Below are positions 50,731 through 59,536 of a DNA stretch of 64,000 nt, piece after piece (position 1 is the stretch's first letter; every line of letters starts with the position of its first letter). This DNA comes from Pacificoceanicola sp048553275. GTDB lineage: Bacteria > Pseudomonadota > Alphaproteobacteria > Rhodobacterales > Rhodobacteraceae. The position numbers and the translations under genes are program-made. The stretch is taken from NCBI RefSeq assembly GCF_048553275.1, contig NZ_JBLZMW010000013.1, positions 62,001 to 126,000 of the forward strand, written 5' to 3'. A model generated the notes under the pieces. It was not told the origin of the DNA. It saw only the letters and a list, made by a program, of their open reading frames with translations, and searched no databases.

Positions 50731-51606
50731 TCAGGTCAGGCGTGCGTGGCGTGTCACCTCACCGTCGCCCTGCGCGCGAATGCGGTCAACCGCCTGTGCA
50801 ATCGGCTCATAAGCCACCGCCATATGATGCACGTTTGCATGCAAAAGCGTCTCCGCGTCGACAATCCAGGCCACATGCCCCTTCCAGAACATCAGATCAC
50901 CGCGCTTCGGCGGCGTGTCTGGCGGCAGAGTCTCTCCCAACGCCCGTTCCTGCATGTCGCTGTCACCGGGGCAAGGAATACCGCAGAGTGTGCATCCGAT
51001 CTGAACGAGGCCCGAACAATCAATCCCGAAACTGGAGTTACCACCCCAAAGATAGGGCGTGTCGAGAAGCCGCTCTGCGACAGCGACCGGATCGCTCTCC
51101 GGCTGCGTCAACGGGCGCAGGTGAGCGGCGGGAACATATCTCTCCAGGTCGCCCTGCTCGCCAACGCCTGACCCGGGCATGCCCACCCGCACCCACCGAC
51201 CGTTCTGCTCAATAACATGCACCCGCGCCCCCATGGGCAATCCCAGGCTGCGCTGCGTCTGTTTGAAGTCGGGCTTGAGATAAGCATGCGTTTGCCGTGC
51301 AGAAACCGCGTGGCTTGCGGCAAACGCGCCAATCGGAGCAAGCTGACAGGCCGAAACCCAGCCACAATAGCCATCCTTGTCGCTGAAAACAAAAGCGCTT
51401 CCGTTTCGGTCCTCGATCACGCGCACCGCTTCGCCGAGAAGCAGCTGCCGGTCCATCGCGCCTGTTCGCTGCTCTGCCGCGAAGAGATCAACCGTCGCCC
51501 GGTTCGCGACGGCAGGCGCGCCCTCGACGAACCGCTCTGCCGCAACCTTTCCCTCCAAGGACACGTGCGCGACGCGGCCGTTGAACGGCGTCGTCCGGCG
51601 ATCCAT
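50731..51606 (-). CDS. NlpC/P60 peptidase with SH3-like domains
   Basis: A 291-residue protein. Two SH3-like segments (about 50-90 and 100-165) precede an NlpC/P60 cysteine peptidase with C197 in GIDCSGLVQIG, H244 in GHVAWIVD and a third polar residue in LLHANVHHM. It probably cleaves D-Glu-mDAP bonds of peptidoglycan peptides. No signal peptide is visible, so it may act on recycled muropeptides in the cytoplasm. The ATG overlaps the aminopeptidase stop, indicating translational coupling. Confidence 0.9.
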   Translation of the reverse strand: MDRRTTPFNGRVAHVSLEGKVAAERFVEGAPAVANRATVDLFAAEQRTGAMDRQLLLGEAVRVIEDRNGSAFVFSDKDGYCGWVSACQLAPIGAFAASHAVSARQTHAYLKPDFKQTQRSLGLPMGARVHVIEQNGRWVRVGMPGSGVGEQGDLERYVPAAHLRPLTQPESDPVAVAERLLDTPYLWGGNSSFGIDCSGLVQIGCTLCGIPCPGDSDMQERALGETLPPDTPPKRGDLMFWKGHVAWIVDAETLLHANVHHMAVAYEPIAQAVDRIRAQGDGEVTRHARLT

Positions 51607-52991
51607 CAGAGGTCCAGAACGCCGGGCAAAGCACCGAGGATCGCGCGCGGCCCCTGCATCAACCCGCCTTTGCTGCGGCCCGGCGCGGGCGTTGGCTGCC
51701 ATGAATAGATGTCAAAATGCGCGTAGGATTTCGCGCCCGTTGTAAAGCGCCGCAAGAACAGCGCCGCGGTGATGGCACCACCAAAGCCGCCCTTCGGCGC
51801 ATTGTCGAGATCGGCGATGCCCGGTTCGATCATCGCCTCGTAAGGCTCATGGAACGGCAGCCGCCAGACCGGATCGGCGGCGCCCGGCCCGGCCGCGCTC
51901 AGGGCCGTGGCAAAGCCCTCGTCATCGGTAAAGAACGGCGCAAGATCCGGCCCAACAGCCACCCGCGCAGCGCCCGTCAACGTCGCCATCGACACCATCA
52001 CGTCCGGCGCTTCCTCTGCTCCGAAGGCGAGCGCATCCGCCAGAACCAGACGCCCTTCGGCGTCCGTGTTGTTGATTTCAACGGTCATGCCATTGCGCGC
52101 CGTCAGTATATCCTGCGGGCGGAAGCTGTTGCCTGAAACGGAGTTTTCGACCGCCGGGATCAAGACGCGCAGTTGGACGTTCAGCTCCAAAGCCATGATC
52201 ATCCGCGCGAGGCCGAGCGTGTTTGCCGCGCCGCCCATGTCCTTTTTCATCAAGCCCATGGACGCCCCGGGCTTGAGGTTCAGGCCGCCGGTGTCGAAAC
52301 AGACGCCTTTGCCCACAAGGGTGAGCGTCGGACCCGTGCTCCCCCAACGCATGTCGATCAGACGCGGCGCCTGGGTCGCGGCCCGACCGACGGCATGGAT
52401 CATCGGGAAGTTGGCCTCAAGCAGCGCCTCTCCCGTGGTCACGGAAATCTCGGCGCCATGCGCCTCGGCCAGATCGCGGGCTACATGCTCAAGCGCCTCT
52501 GGCCCCATGTCAGCGGCCGGAGTGTTGACCAGATCGCGGGTCAGGGACTCGGAATTTGCCAAGACCTGCACCCGATTGGCGTCCACGCCTTCCGGCGCAA
52601 GCAGACTTGCGCAGGAGGGGGTGTTGTCGCGGTAACGCGAGAAGCCATACCCGGCCAGAAGCCATCCAAGCGCCTCGGTTTCAAGGCGATCGTCCGGCAG
52701 TTCATTGGCGAGACGGTAAGTCCCCGGCGCCAGCGCCGTTGCCGCAGCGGCGAGAACAAATCGTTGCCGGGCCCGCTGCGCCGCTGTGCCATATCCAGCC
52801 AGGGCCGCGACCGGCGCGCCATCCTCGCCCGGCAGCATGAGAACCGATCCAATCGCTCCGGAAAATCCGCTCGCCGCAACCCAAGCGCGAGTCCTTTCAG
52901 TCTGGTCCGAGAGCCAGGCTTCAAGGGATTGCGGTTCCAGCACGTAAAGCGGAAGGCTGGCAGCCTCCGGTGCGGCAAAATTCAAGGGCAT
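51606..52991 (-). CDS. M17 leucyl aminopeptidase family protein
   Basis: A 461-residue metallo-aminopeptidase. The M17 signature NTDAEGRLVLADAL, the metal-binding segment VGKGVCFDTGGLNLKPGASMGLMKKDMGGA and SMATLTGAARVAVG are intact. It releases N-terminal residues from peptides. Coupling to the NlpC/P60 peptidase suggests they act in sequence on cell-wall-derived or other small peptides. Confidence 0.93.
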   Translation of the reverse strand: MPLNFAAPEAASLPLYVLEPQSLEAWLSDQTERTRAWVAASGFSGAIGSVLMLPGEDGAPVAALAGYGTAAQRARQRFVLAAAATALAPGTYRLANELPDDRLETEALGWLLAGYGFSRYRDNTPSCASLLAPEGVDANRVQVLANSESLTRDLVNTPAADMGPEALEHVARDLAEAHGAEISVTTGEALLEANFPMIHAVGRAATQAPRLIDMRWGSTGPTLTLVGKGVCFDTGGLNLKPGASMGLMKKDMGGAANTLGLARMIMALELNVQLRVLIPAVENSVSGNSFRPQDILTARNGMTVEINNTDAEGRLVLADALAFGAEEAPDVMVSMATLTGAARVAVGPDLAPFFTDDEGFATALSAAGPGAADPVWRLPFHEPYEAMIEPGIADLDNAPKGGFGGAITAALFLRRFTTGAKSYAHFDIYSWQPTPAPGRSKGGLMQGPRAILGALPGVLDL

Positions 52992-53049
52992 TGGTCATCC
53001 TCTTTCAGTTGCGCCACAGCCTATCCCGGCATGTGGCGACTGCAAGGGT

Positions 53050-53430
53050 TCAGACCGAAAACTCCTGAAGATCCCAAAGCATGGCAAGCGAGCTCTCTCC
53101 CATGCGCACCAGTCGTGCGATGGTTGCCGCCTCTGCAACACCATCACCGAATTCGATGCAGATCATGACGTCCCGCGCCACCTTCGACAGGCTTTGCAGG
53201 CCGATCTGATCCGCGATTGCGCCAAGCGCCCGCAAGCCTTTGTGCAATTCCTCGCGCGGTCCATTGATTGATTGCTCCTGAAGCTGGCAAAGCCGATGCG
53301 CAAGTTCCTCCATTGCGCGACAAACAACATCCTCGGCCGCGTTCAAACCAAGGTCATTGCGCAGTGTTTCGATCTGGCGCTGCTCGACACGCGGTTGCTC
53401 GGCCGGTGCCAGATAGGTTACGTCTTTCAC
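53050..53430 (-). CDS. Helical conserved protein, possible HPt-like
   Basis: A 126-residue, all-helical product. ELHKGLRALGAIADQIGLQSLSKVARDV resembles the core of histidine phosphotransfer domains (His-Lys-Gly then a second helix with LGL). It lacks other HPt certainty and no kinase is nearby, so this is only a suggestion. The start is GTG at 53430. Alternatively it is an uncharacterised Rhodobacterales family. Confidence 0.6.
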   Translation of the reverse strand: MKDVTYLAPAEQPRVEQRQIETLRNDLGLNAAEDVVCRAMEELAHRLCQLQEQSINGPREELHKGLRALGAIADQIGLQSLSKVARDVMICIEFGDGVAEAATIARLVRMGESSLAMLWDLQEFSV

Positions 53431-53582
53431 ATCTCACCCCATTCGGTTGGCCCCCACGGCTGTTGCAAGATGCACCGCAAGCCTTCTCAAATCCTTAGCC
53501 CGGGCCGGTCTTTTCTCTCGAATTCGCTTTGAATTCCGAGTATCGCTGCGTGGATTTGTCGAGAAACACTCGGAGAACACCC

Positions 53583-54230
53583 ATGCACCCCGTTCGCCCA
53601 CTGCCCGGATACCTCGTTCAGCGCTACCACGGTTGGAAGGCAACGAACTATTCCGAGAACAGCGCATGGTATCGCCGCCTCGCCAATGAGGGACAGCGCC
53701 CGCGCGCCATGGTCATCTCCTGCTGCGACTCGCGCGTGCACGTCACGTCGATTTTCGGCGCGGATCAGGGAGAGTTCTTCATTCACCGCAACATCGCGAA
53801 CCTCGTGCCGCCCTATGAGCCCGATGGCAATCAGCACGGCACCAGCGCAGCGGTCGAGTTCGCCGTCACCGCTCTGAAGGTCGCGCATGTGATCGTGCTG
53901 GGCCATTCCCAATGCGGCGGCGTGCAGGGGTGCCTGGACATGTGCGAGGGCCATGCGCCGGAGCTTGAAGAAAGCACGTCATTCGTTGGTCGGTGGATGG
54001 ATATTCTGCGTCCCGGGTATCAGCGCCTCAAAGACGCATCTCCGGAGGTCGCGGCCCGCGCGTTGGAGAAAGAGGCCGTGATCGTCTCCATTCAGAACCT
54101 CATGACCTTCCCCTTCGTCGAATCGGCCGTGGCGGATGGATCCCTGTCGATGCACGGTCTCTGGACGGACATCGGAGAAGGCGGGCTCGAATATCTCGAC
54201 CCCGACTCCGGTATCTTCAAGCCGGTCTGA
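53583..54230 (+). CDS. Beta-class carbonic anhydrase
   Basis: A 215-residue enzyme interconverting CO2 and bicarbonate. Zinc and catalytic residues are visible as CxDxR (C47, D49, R51) in SCCDSRV and HxxC (H108, C111) in LGHSQCGGVQG. HRNIANLVPPYEPDG and TSAAVEFAV are also family-typical. The ATG at 53583 is chosen; the upstream extension is unlike the family. Bicarbonate could serve PurK and other carboxylases. Confidence 0.95.
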   Translation: MHPVRPLPGYLVQRYHGWKATNYSENSAWYRRLANEGQRPRAMVISCCDSRVHVTSIFGADQGEFFIHRNIANLVPPYEPDGNQHGTSAAVEFAVTALKVAHVIVLGHSQCGGVQGCLDMCEGHAPELEESTSFVGRWMDILRPGYQRLKDASPEVAARALEKEAVIVSIQNLMTFPFVESAVADGSLSMHGLWTDIGEGGLEYLDPDSGIFKPV

Positions 54231-54231
54231 G

Positions 54232-54567
54232 CTAATGCAGTTCGCCCCTGTGGCCGTCCGCCGAGGCGCGCACACGGGGCCTGCCAAGGCGGGCGGAAAG
54301 CGTTCGGAGCGGTACGCCAAAGGCGCTTCCGGTACACAAGCTCTGTCCAGCTTCATTCAAGATGACCAGATGCCCTTCACGGAACGCGATGCCATATCCC
54401 TTTTTGGCAAGCCGGGAGGCGAGATCCTTCCAACTGATGGCTGCCTCAAAGATCGGTGTCAGAAATCCGCGTAGCAGGAGCAACGTTTCGCAGTCTTTCG
54501 GCGCGGGCAACCCTGTTTGTGCCGCTGCCCTGTTCCAGCCCGCATTGTCGTCGGTTTGATGGCGCAT
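54232..54567 (-). CDS. Conserved hypothetical protein
   Basis: A 111-residue protein starting at ATG with AAGGAG upstream. ISWKDLASRLAKKGYGIAFREGHLVILNEAGQSLCTGSAFG then LRTLSARLGRPRVRA gives a compact helix-strand pattern seen in small Rhodobacterales proteins, somewhat like segments of relaxase-type proteins. No function is known. It is convergent with the carbonic anhydrase gene, 1 nt apart. Confidence 0.65.
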   Translation of the reverse strand: MRHQTDDNAGWNRAAAQTGLPAPKDCETLLLLRGFLTPIFEAAISWKDLASRLAKKGYGIAFREGHLVILNEAGQSLCTGSAFGVPLRTLSARLGRPRVRASADGHRGELH

Positions 54568-55069
54568 CGCTCATCTCCTTGCCTGTACTCTTCAGCTTTG
54601 CAGCAGAAAAAGGCAAAAATGCGGCCAATTCACCTCTATTGCGCTCGATCACGCAACAATCTCTTAACCTTTGGCGCGTTACCCGCACTGGCACTGGCTG
54701 ACCTTCGCGAGGCTTCGCAATGTGCCGGATGCCTGTGCGGGCAAGTCCGTTTGGCGCGGCGGCGGAGAGAGTGAGAGAGTGCGTGAGCACGCCGCGCCCG
54801 AGATAATAGGGTTTTGAGATTTCCTCAGGCATGTCGGGGGTCGATCCGACTGCCTTTCCAAATCGCCGTTCTGACGATGAGAGCGGCAGTTGCCTGCCGG
54901 TAAGAACGGTATACAACAGAACACCGGCCATGCGCCAGTGACAGGGCGGATAGGCGACGGTTCAGGCGGAGTGCGCGACCTATACCAAGCGTACGACGCT
55001 TAAGAATGCAGAAAGGACGATGCAGCCCCCTGCACCGTCCCTTCGCAACAGTCAAATGAAGCTGGCGTC
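54568..55069. other. 502-bp intergenic region without a supported gene
   Basis: It lies between the hypothetical gene start (54567) and the asd stop (55070). Open frames exist on both strands but have no recognisable family, signal or ribosome-binding site. The only clear element is the asd terminator at its right end. Confidence 0.5.
55012..55043 (-). terminator. Terminator of asd
   Basis: GGACGATGCAG (55015-55025) and CTGCACCGTCC (55030-55040) form an 11-bp stem with one mismatch and a CCCC loop. On the minus strand it is followed by TTTCT. Confidence 0.8.
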
Positions 55070-56092
55070 TCAGCCTTTCTTCAGAGCTTTCTGCCCAAGC
55101 AGTTCGGCGATCTGGACCGCGTTCAAGGCCGCGCCTTTCCGCAGGTTGTCAGATACGCACCATAGGTTAAGGCCGTTATCGATCGTGGAGTCCTGACGAA
55201 TCCGGCTGATGAACGTGGCGAAATCTCCGACGCATTCCTTCGGCGTCACGTAGCCGCCGTCCTCGCGCTTGTCGATCACCACAATTCCCGGTGCTTCGCG
55301 CAGGATATCGCGCGCCTCATCTTCGTCGAGGAAGTCCTCGGTCTCGATATTGATCGCTTCGGAGTGCCCGACAAAGACCGGCACGCGCACACAGGTCGCA
55401 GTCACCTTGATCTTGGGATCAACGATCTTCTTGGTCTCGGCGACCATCTTCCACTCTTCCTTGGTCGATCCGTCATCGAGAAACACGTCGATGTGTGGAA
55501 TGACGTTGAAGGCGATCTCCTTGGGGAACTTCGACGGCGGCACGTCCTTGACCGGGTTGTAGACCGCCTTGGTCTGCTCCCACAGCTCATCCATGCCTTC
55601 CTTGCCGGAGCCGGAGACCGACTGGTAGGTCGACACAACGACGCGCTTGATCGTTGCGCGGTCGTGCAGCGGCTTGAGCGCGACAACCATCTGCGCGGTG
55701 GAGCAGTTCGGGTTCGCGATGATGTTCTTCTTGGTGTAGCCCATGATCGCATCCGCGTTCACTTCCGGCACGATCAGCGGCACATCCGGATCGTAGCGGT
55801 AGAGCGACGAATTGTCGATCACGACGCAACCTTGGCTTGCAGCCTTGGGGGCATACTCCTTTGTGGGGCCGGAGCCCACAGCGAAGAGTGCCATATCCCA
55901 GCCGGTAAAATCGAAGGCGGCCAGGTCTTGTGTCTTGAGTGTCTTGTCGCCAAAGCTCACTTCAGTTCCCAATGAACGACGGGACGCCAGTACGGCGATC
56001 TCGTCCACAGGGAACTCGCGCTCAGCGAGGATATTCAGCATTTCACGACCCACGTTGCCCGTGGCGCCCACAACGACGACCTTGTAGCCCAT
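55070..56092 (-). CDS. asd: Aspartate-semialdehyde dehydrogenase
   Basis: A 340-residue enzyme reducing aspartyl phosphate to the semialdehyde for Lys, DAP, Thr and Met. GYKVVVVGATGNVGREML is the NADP-binding motif, the catalytic Cys is C130 in ANPNCSTAQM, and VSTYQSVSGSGKEGM is the conserved loop. I use ATG 56092 with GAGGG upstream; ATG 56104 adds four residues. Supplies DAP for the cell wall. Confidence 0.97.
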   Translation of the reverse strand: MGYKVVVVGATGNVGREMLNILAEREFPVDEIAVLASRRSLGTEVSFGDKTLKTQDLAAFDFTGWDMALFAVGSGPTKEYAPKAASQGCVVIDNSSLYRYDPDVPLIVPEVNADAIMGYTKKNIIANPNCSTAQMVVALKPLHDRATIKRVVVSTYQSVSGSGKEGMDELWEQTKAVYNPVKDVPPSKFPKEIAFNVIPHIDVFLDDGSTKEEWKMVAETKKIVDPKIKVTATCVRVPVFVGHSEAINIETEDFLDEDEARDILREAPGIVVIDKREDGGYVTPKECVGDFATFISRIRQDSTIDNGLNLWCVSDNLRKGAALNAVQIAELLGQKALKKG

Positions 56093-56495
56093 TTGGCCCT
56101 CCATCAGGTTCCTGTCCTCAAGCAGACAAGAATGTCCGCTCGGCTGGCGCGCTGATACAGTCTAGACGCCGCAGGATAAAGAGCCAGTTTGCAGAGCACC
56201 GATTTGCTTAACGCTTTGGCAACCTGTGAACCCTTTTCGTTGCGAAATTGCCCTGTACGCCCGGGACGTAAGGCAAATTGATGCAAAAATGCTCAGAACC
56301 CGGTGGAAATCCGCCTGAATTTGCACCTGCAGAAATAGAAGACTTGCTTCATAAATGGGCATTCCTCTAGATAGGTGTCGACGACGCAGATACCCCTCTG
56401 GCGGGTGATCGCAACCAGCAGTGTGCGTGACTGCTCAACGATAAAAACAGTGGCCAAACGCCTGCAGAGCGGTCGCCACAGGGGACTTACGGCGG
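56093..56495. other. 403-bp divergent region between asd and the polysaccharide gene
   Basis: It must hold the promoters of asd and the sugar-nucleotide enzyme gene. No RNA, repeat or gene was recognised. A frame overlapping the start of the next gene is a shadow with no family resemblance. Confidence 0.45.
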
Positions 56496-58364
56496 ATGTT
56501 CTACGAAATAGTGACGGCCCTTTCGCGTCGACAGAAACAGATCGTATTTACTGTCATCGACGCTGTTTTCATTCCAGTCGCGTTTTTCATGGCCATCGCG
56601 CTCGAGGCATCGGTTCAAGCCAACTACGCAACGCTTTCACAACAGCTCCTGCTGGTGGTCGGGCTCATCGTTTCGGGGGCGGGTATTTCGTGGTGGCTCG
56701 GCCTGCCGGCCGTGAAGCTGGCGGCCTACGAAGCCCGGGGCATGATCAGAACCGGCGCTTACGCCGGGATGCTCGGCGTGGTCGGGATCGTGATGGACGC
56801 CGCCCTCGGCGGTGCCCTGCCAGTCGGCGTGTTCCTTATCTTCTCGCTTGTCCTACTTGTGCTCGCCGCGACATGGCGCGTTGGTCTGTTGCAGGTGACG
56901 TTGGAAATCTACCGCCGCGGGAAGACGCGGATGCGCGTGTTGATCTACGGTGCAGGTCAGACCGGGCAACAGCTGGTCGCCGCCCTGCGTCAGGACAACG
57001 CCATTCAGGCCGTCGGCTTCATCGACGACAACCCGACACTGCAAAGCGCGACGATCTCCGGCCTACGGGTCTACGCCCCGGCCCGGATCAAGGACCTCAT
57101 TGTCGAAAAAGATATCGACCGTGTCGTGCTGGCAATGCCATCCATGCGCACGCCTCAGCTGGCCCGGATTGCCCATCGTGTGCGCAGCATCGGCTGCGAA
57201 GTCCATGCCCTGCCCTCCTTTGCCGAACTCGTTGGAAAAGGCGAACTGGAAGCGCGCGTCACGCCGGTTTGTCTTGATGACCTGTTGGGTCGCAATCGGC
57301 TTGAAAACGAATTGCCGGGTGTCAGCCACGCGTATACGGATCGCCGTATTCTCGTCTCTGGTGCCGGTGGCTCGATCGGGTCTGAGCTTTGCCGACAGCT
57401 CATCGCCTGCAAGCCGGAGTGCATTGTCCTTGTCGATCATTCCGAACTGGCGCTTTACACCATCGAAAAAGAGTTGCGCGATATCAGCGCGAATCTGACG
57501 ATTGTTCCCGTGCTGGCCTCGATCTTGAACGACGGCCTGATGCGCGACGTGATGCTGGAGCACAAGATCGACGTGGTTCTTCACGCTGCCGCGTACAAGC
57601 ATTTGCCGCTGGTCGAGATCAATCCCCTGGCAGGGCTGAACAACAACGTGTTGGGGACGAAGGTGCTGGCCGATGCGGCGCGGGATTGCGGCGTGGACCG
57701 CTTTATCCTTGTCTCGTCCGACAAGGCAGTGCGTCCCACCAACGTCATGGGCGCGTCCAAGCGGCTGGCCGAGATGCTGGTGCAGGACCTCGCCACGCGC
57801 AGCACGGCAACGCGGTTCTCCATGGTGCGTTTCGGCAATGTACTCGGCTCGTCCGGCTCCGTCATTCCGCTTTTTGAAGAGCAGATCGCGCGCGGGGGTC
57901 CAGTGACCCTTACCCACGGCGACGTAACCCGCTACTTCATGACAATCTCCGAAGCTGCTCGCCTGGTGCTCTTGGCCGGGTCCTTTGCACGGGGTGGCGA
58001 TGTCTTCGTGCTTGATATGGGTGATCCGGTTCCGATCAAGAAACTGGCGCGCCAGATGATCGAAGGCGCCGGGTTCACAGTGAAGGACGCCGAGAATCCT
58101 CAGGGGGATATCGAGATCAAGGTAACTGGACTGCGCCCCGGCGAAAAGCTGCATGAAGAGCTGCTGATTTCTCCGGACATGCTGACGACACCGCACGCCA
58201 AGATCCTGCGTGCGCAAGAAGGCTGCCTGTCGGAATTCGAGATCGCCACCGCGGTCAAGGATCTTCGCCTGGCCGTGGAGACACGAGACGCGGCCATGGC
58301 GCACGGCGTGATTTCCCGTTGGGTGGAACAAGGTGAAATGCAGGAAGCCGCGCAAAACACCTGA
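56496..58364 (+). CDS. Polysaccharide biosynthesis nucleotide-sugar dehydratase (CapD/FlaA1/WbpM-like)
   Basis: A 622-residue membrane-anchored enzyme. Three or four transmembrane segments (residues ~15-130) lead to a first Rossmann domain (VLIYGAGQTGQQL, from 148) and a second SDR domain with SGAGGSIGSELCRQL (288-302) and SSDKAVRPTNVMGASKR (407-423). The Met in VMGASK replaces the usual SDR tyrosine, as in WbpM/PglF-type 4,6-dehydratases. It makes deoxyamino sugar precursors for surface polysaccharide. No other polysaccharide gene is adjacent. Confidence 0.93.
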   Translation: MFYEIVTALSRRQKQIVFTVIDAVFIPVAFFMAIALEASVQANYATLSQQLLLVVGLIVSGAGISWWLGLPAVKLAAYEARGMIRTGAYAGMLGVVGIVMDAALGGALPVGVFLIFSLVLLVLAATWRVGLLQVTLEIYRRGKTRMRVLIYGAGQTGQQLVAALRQDNAIQAVGFIDDNPTLQSATISGLRVYAPARIKDLIVEKDIDRVVLAMPSMRTPQLARIAHRVRSIGCEVHALPSFAELVGKGELEARVTPVCLDDLLGRNRLENELPGVSHAYTDRRILVSGAGGSIGSELCRQLIACKPECIVLVDHSELALYTIEKELRDISANLTIVPVLASILNDGLMRDVMLEHKIDVVLHAAAYKHLPLVEINPLAGLNNNVLGTKVLADAARDCGVDRFILVSSDKAVRPTNVMGASKRLAEMLVQDLATRSTATRFSMVRFGNVLGSSGSVIPLFEEQIARGGPVTLTHGDVTRYFMTISEAARLVLLAGSFARGGDVFVLDMGDPVPIKKLARQMIEGAGFTVKDAENPQGDIEIKVTGLRPGEKLHEELLISPDMLTTPHAKILRAQEGCLSEFEIATAVKDLRLAVETRDAAMAHGVISRWVEQGEMQEAAQNT

Positions 58365-58390
58365 GGACGGCAAATCGGCTAATGTGAAAC

Positions 58391-58424
58391 CCGCGCAGCG
58401 ACCGATCATCGCTGCGCGATTTGC
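58391..58424 (+). terminator. Terminator after the sugar-nucleotide enzyme gene
   Basis: CGCGCAGCGA and TCGCTGCGCG form a perfect 10-bp stem with a 7-nt loop, followed by ATTTG. It may also serve the convergent LOG gene. Confidence 0.75.
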
Positions 58425-58426
58425 GT

Positions 58427-59269
58427 TCAACGGCCCGGGATATCCTTGCGCGCCGGGGTGGGGCTCCAGTTTTCGATGACGTCGGCGGCCTCTTCAGCGG
58501 TTTCGACGAACTTGAACAATCCCAGGTCCTGGTCGCTGATCGTGCCCGCCTCTGACAGGGCATCCCAATTGATAATGCTCTCCCAAAATGCGCGGCCAAA
58601 CAGCAGGAACGGCACCGGTTTCATGCGCCCGGTCTGGATCAGGGTGAGCGCTTCGAACATCTCGTCCAACGTCCCAAAGCCCCCCGGGAACACGCAAATC
58701 GCCCGCGCGCGCATCAGGAAGTGCATCTTGCGGATGGCAAAGTAGTGAAAGTTGAACGCAAGATCCGGGGTGACATAGGGGTTCGGCGCCTGCTCGTGCG
58801 GCAGGACGATGTTCAGACCGATGGACACGCCGCCTTCGTCTTCCGCCCCGCGATTGCCAGCCTCCATGACGCCCGGTCCGCCACCGGTGCAGATGACGTA
58901 GTCACGGTTTCCCGTCGCCTTCGACTTGCGCGTCATGATCCGTGCGAAACTGCGGGCTTCGTCGTAGAAGTGCGACAGCTCTGCCAGCGTCTTGGTGCGG
59001 GCTTTGTCTTTCTGATCCGGTGACGGGATGCGCGCACCACCGAACAGGACGATGGTCTGGTCGATCTGATGCTGATCGAGCAACATGTCGAACTTGAGCA
59101 ATTCCAGTTGCAACCGGACCGGACGCAACTCATCGCGGCACAGAAAATCGTCATCTGCAAAAGCCAGACGGTAACTGGGCGATTGCGTCTGCGGCGTGAC
59201 AGGCACGTGACCTGCGGTATCCATGTCCAGATGCGCATCGCGAAACGGGCTTCGTCTGTCGTCAGTCAT
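58427..59269 (-). CDS. LOG family protein
   Basis: A 280-residue protein with the lysine-decarboxylase-like motif PGGFGTLDEMFE and the nucleotide loop CTGGGPGVMEAGNRGAEDEGG. LOG proteins are nucleoside 5'-monophosphate phosphoribohydrolases that release free bases, including cytokinins. The extra N-terminal ~90 residues are typical of bacterial long LOG proteins. It is convergent with the sugar-nucleotide gene. Confidence 0.9.
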   Translation of the reverse strand: MTDDRRSPFRDAHLDMDTAGHVPVTPQTQSPSYRLAFADDDFLCRDELRPVRLQLELLKFDMLLDQHQIDQTIVLFGGARIPSPDQKDKARTKTLAELSHFYDEARSFARIMTRKSKATGNRDYVICTGGGPGVMEAGNRGAEDEGGVSIGLNIVLPHEQAPNPYVTPDLAFNFHYFAIRKMHFLMRARAICVFPGGFGTLDEMFEALTLIQTGRMKPVPFLLFGRAFWESIINWDALSEAGTISDQDLGLFKFVETAEEAADVIENWSPTPARKDIPGR

Positions 59270-59536
59270 TGGTGTGATGTCCTTGTTTCTCTTGCTTTAC
59301 GAGTATCTGCTCAGGGGACGAAGCGCCAGCGAGCACTGATCTGCCGGGATCGCCCGAAGATTTCGCCCCCAACTGGCCGCCCAAAACCCGCGCCGTCAGG
59401 AGGGTGAATAGTTGATATTTTTTATCGGAATTGACATGTCCGAGTGATTTTGTCAGAAAACAGCCAGCGCGATTCAACGCCGCAACAGACTGGCCATGAC
59501 AGAGCTGGTCGTGGTTGAACGAAAGGACAGGACTCC
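59270..59536. promoter_or_regulatory. Promoter region of the imelysin operon
   Basis: TTGACA at 59431-59436 is a perfect -35 hexamer. TGACA (59432-59436) and TGTCA (59451-59455) form an inverted repeat overlapping it, a plausible repressor site. A T-rich stretch precedes it. No exact Irr/ICE box (TTTAGAA / TTCTAAA) was seen. The element for iron control is therefore unproven. Confidence 0.45.

Noticed and set aside
57063..58430. 455-residue reverse frame across the sugar-nucleotide gene
   Set aside because: Antisense to a clear CapD-like enzyme; no own motif.
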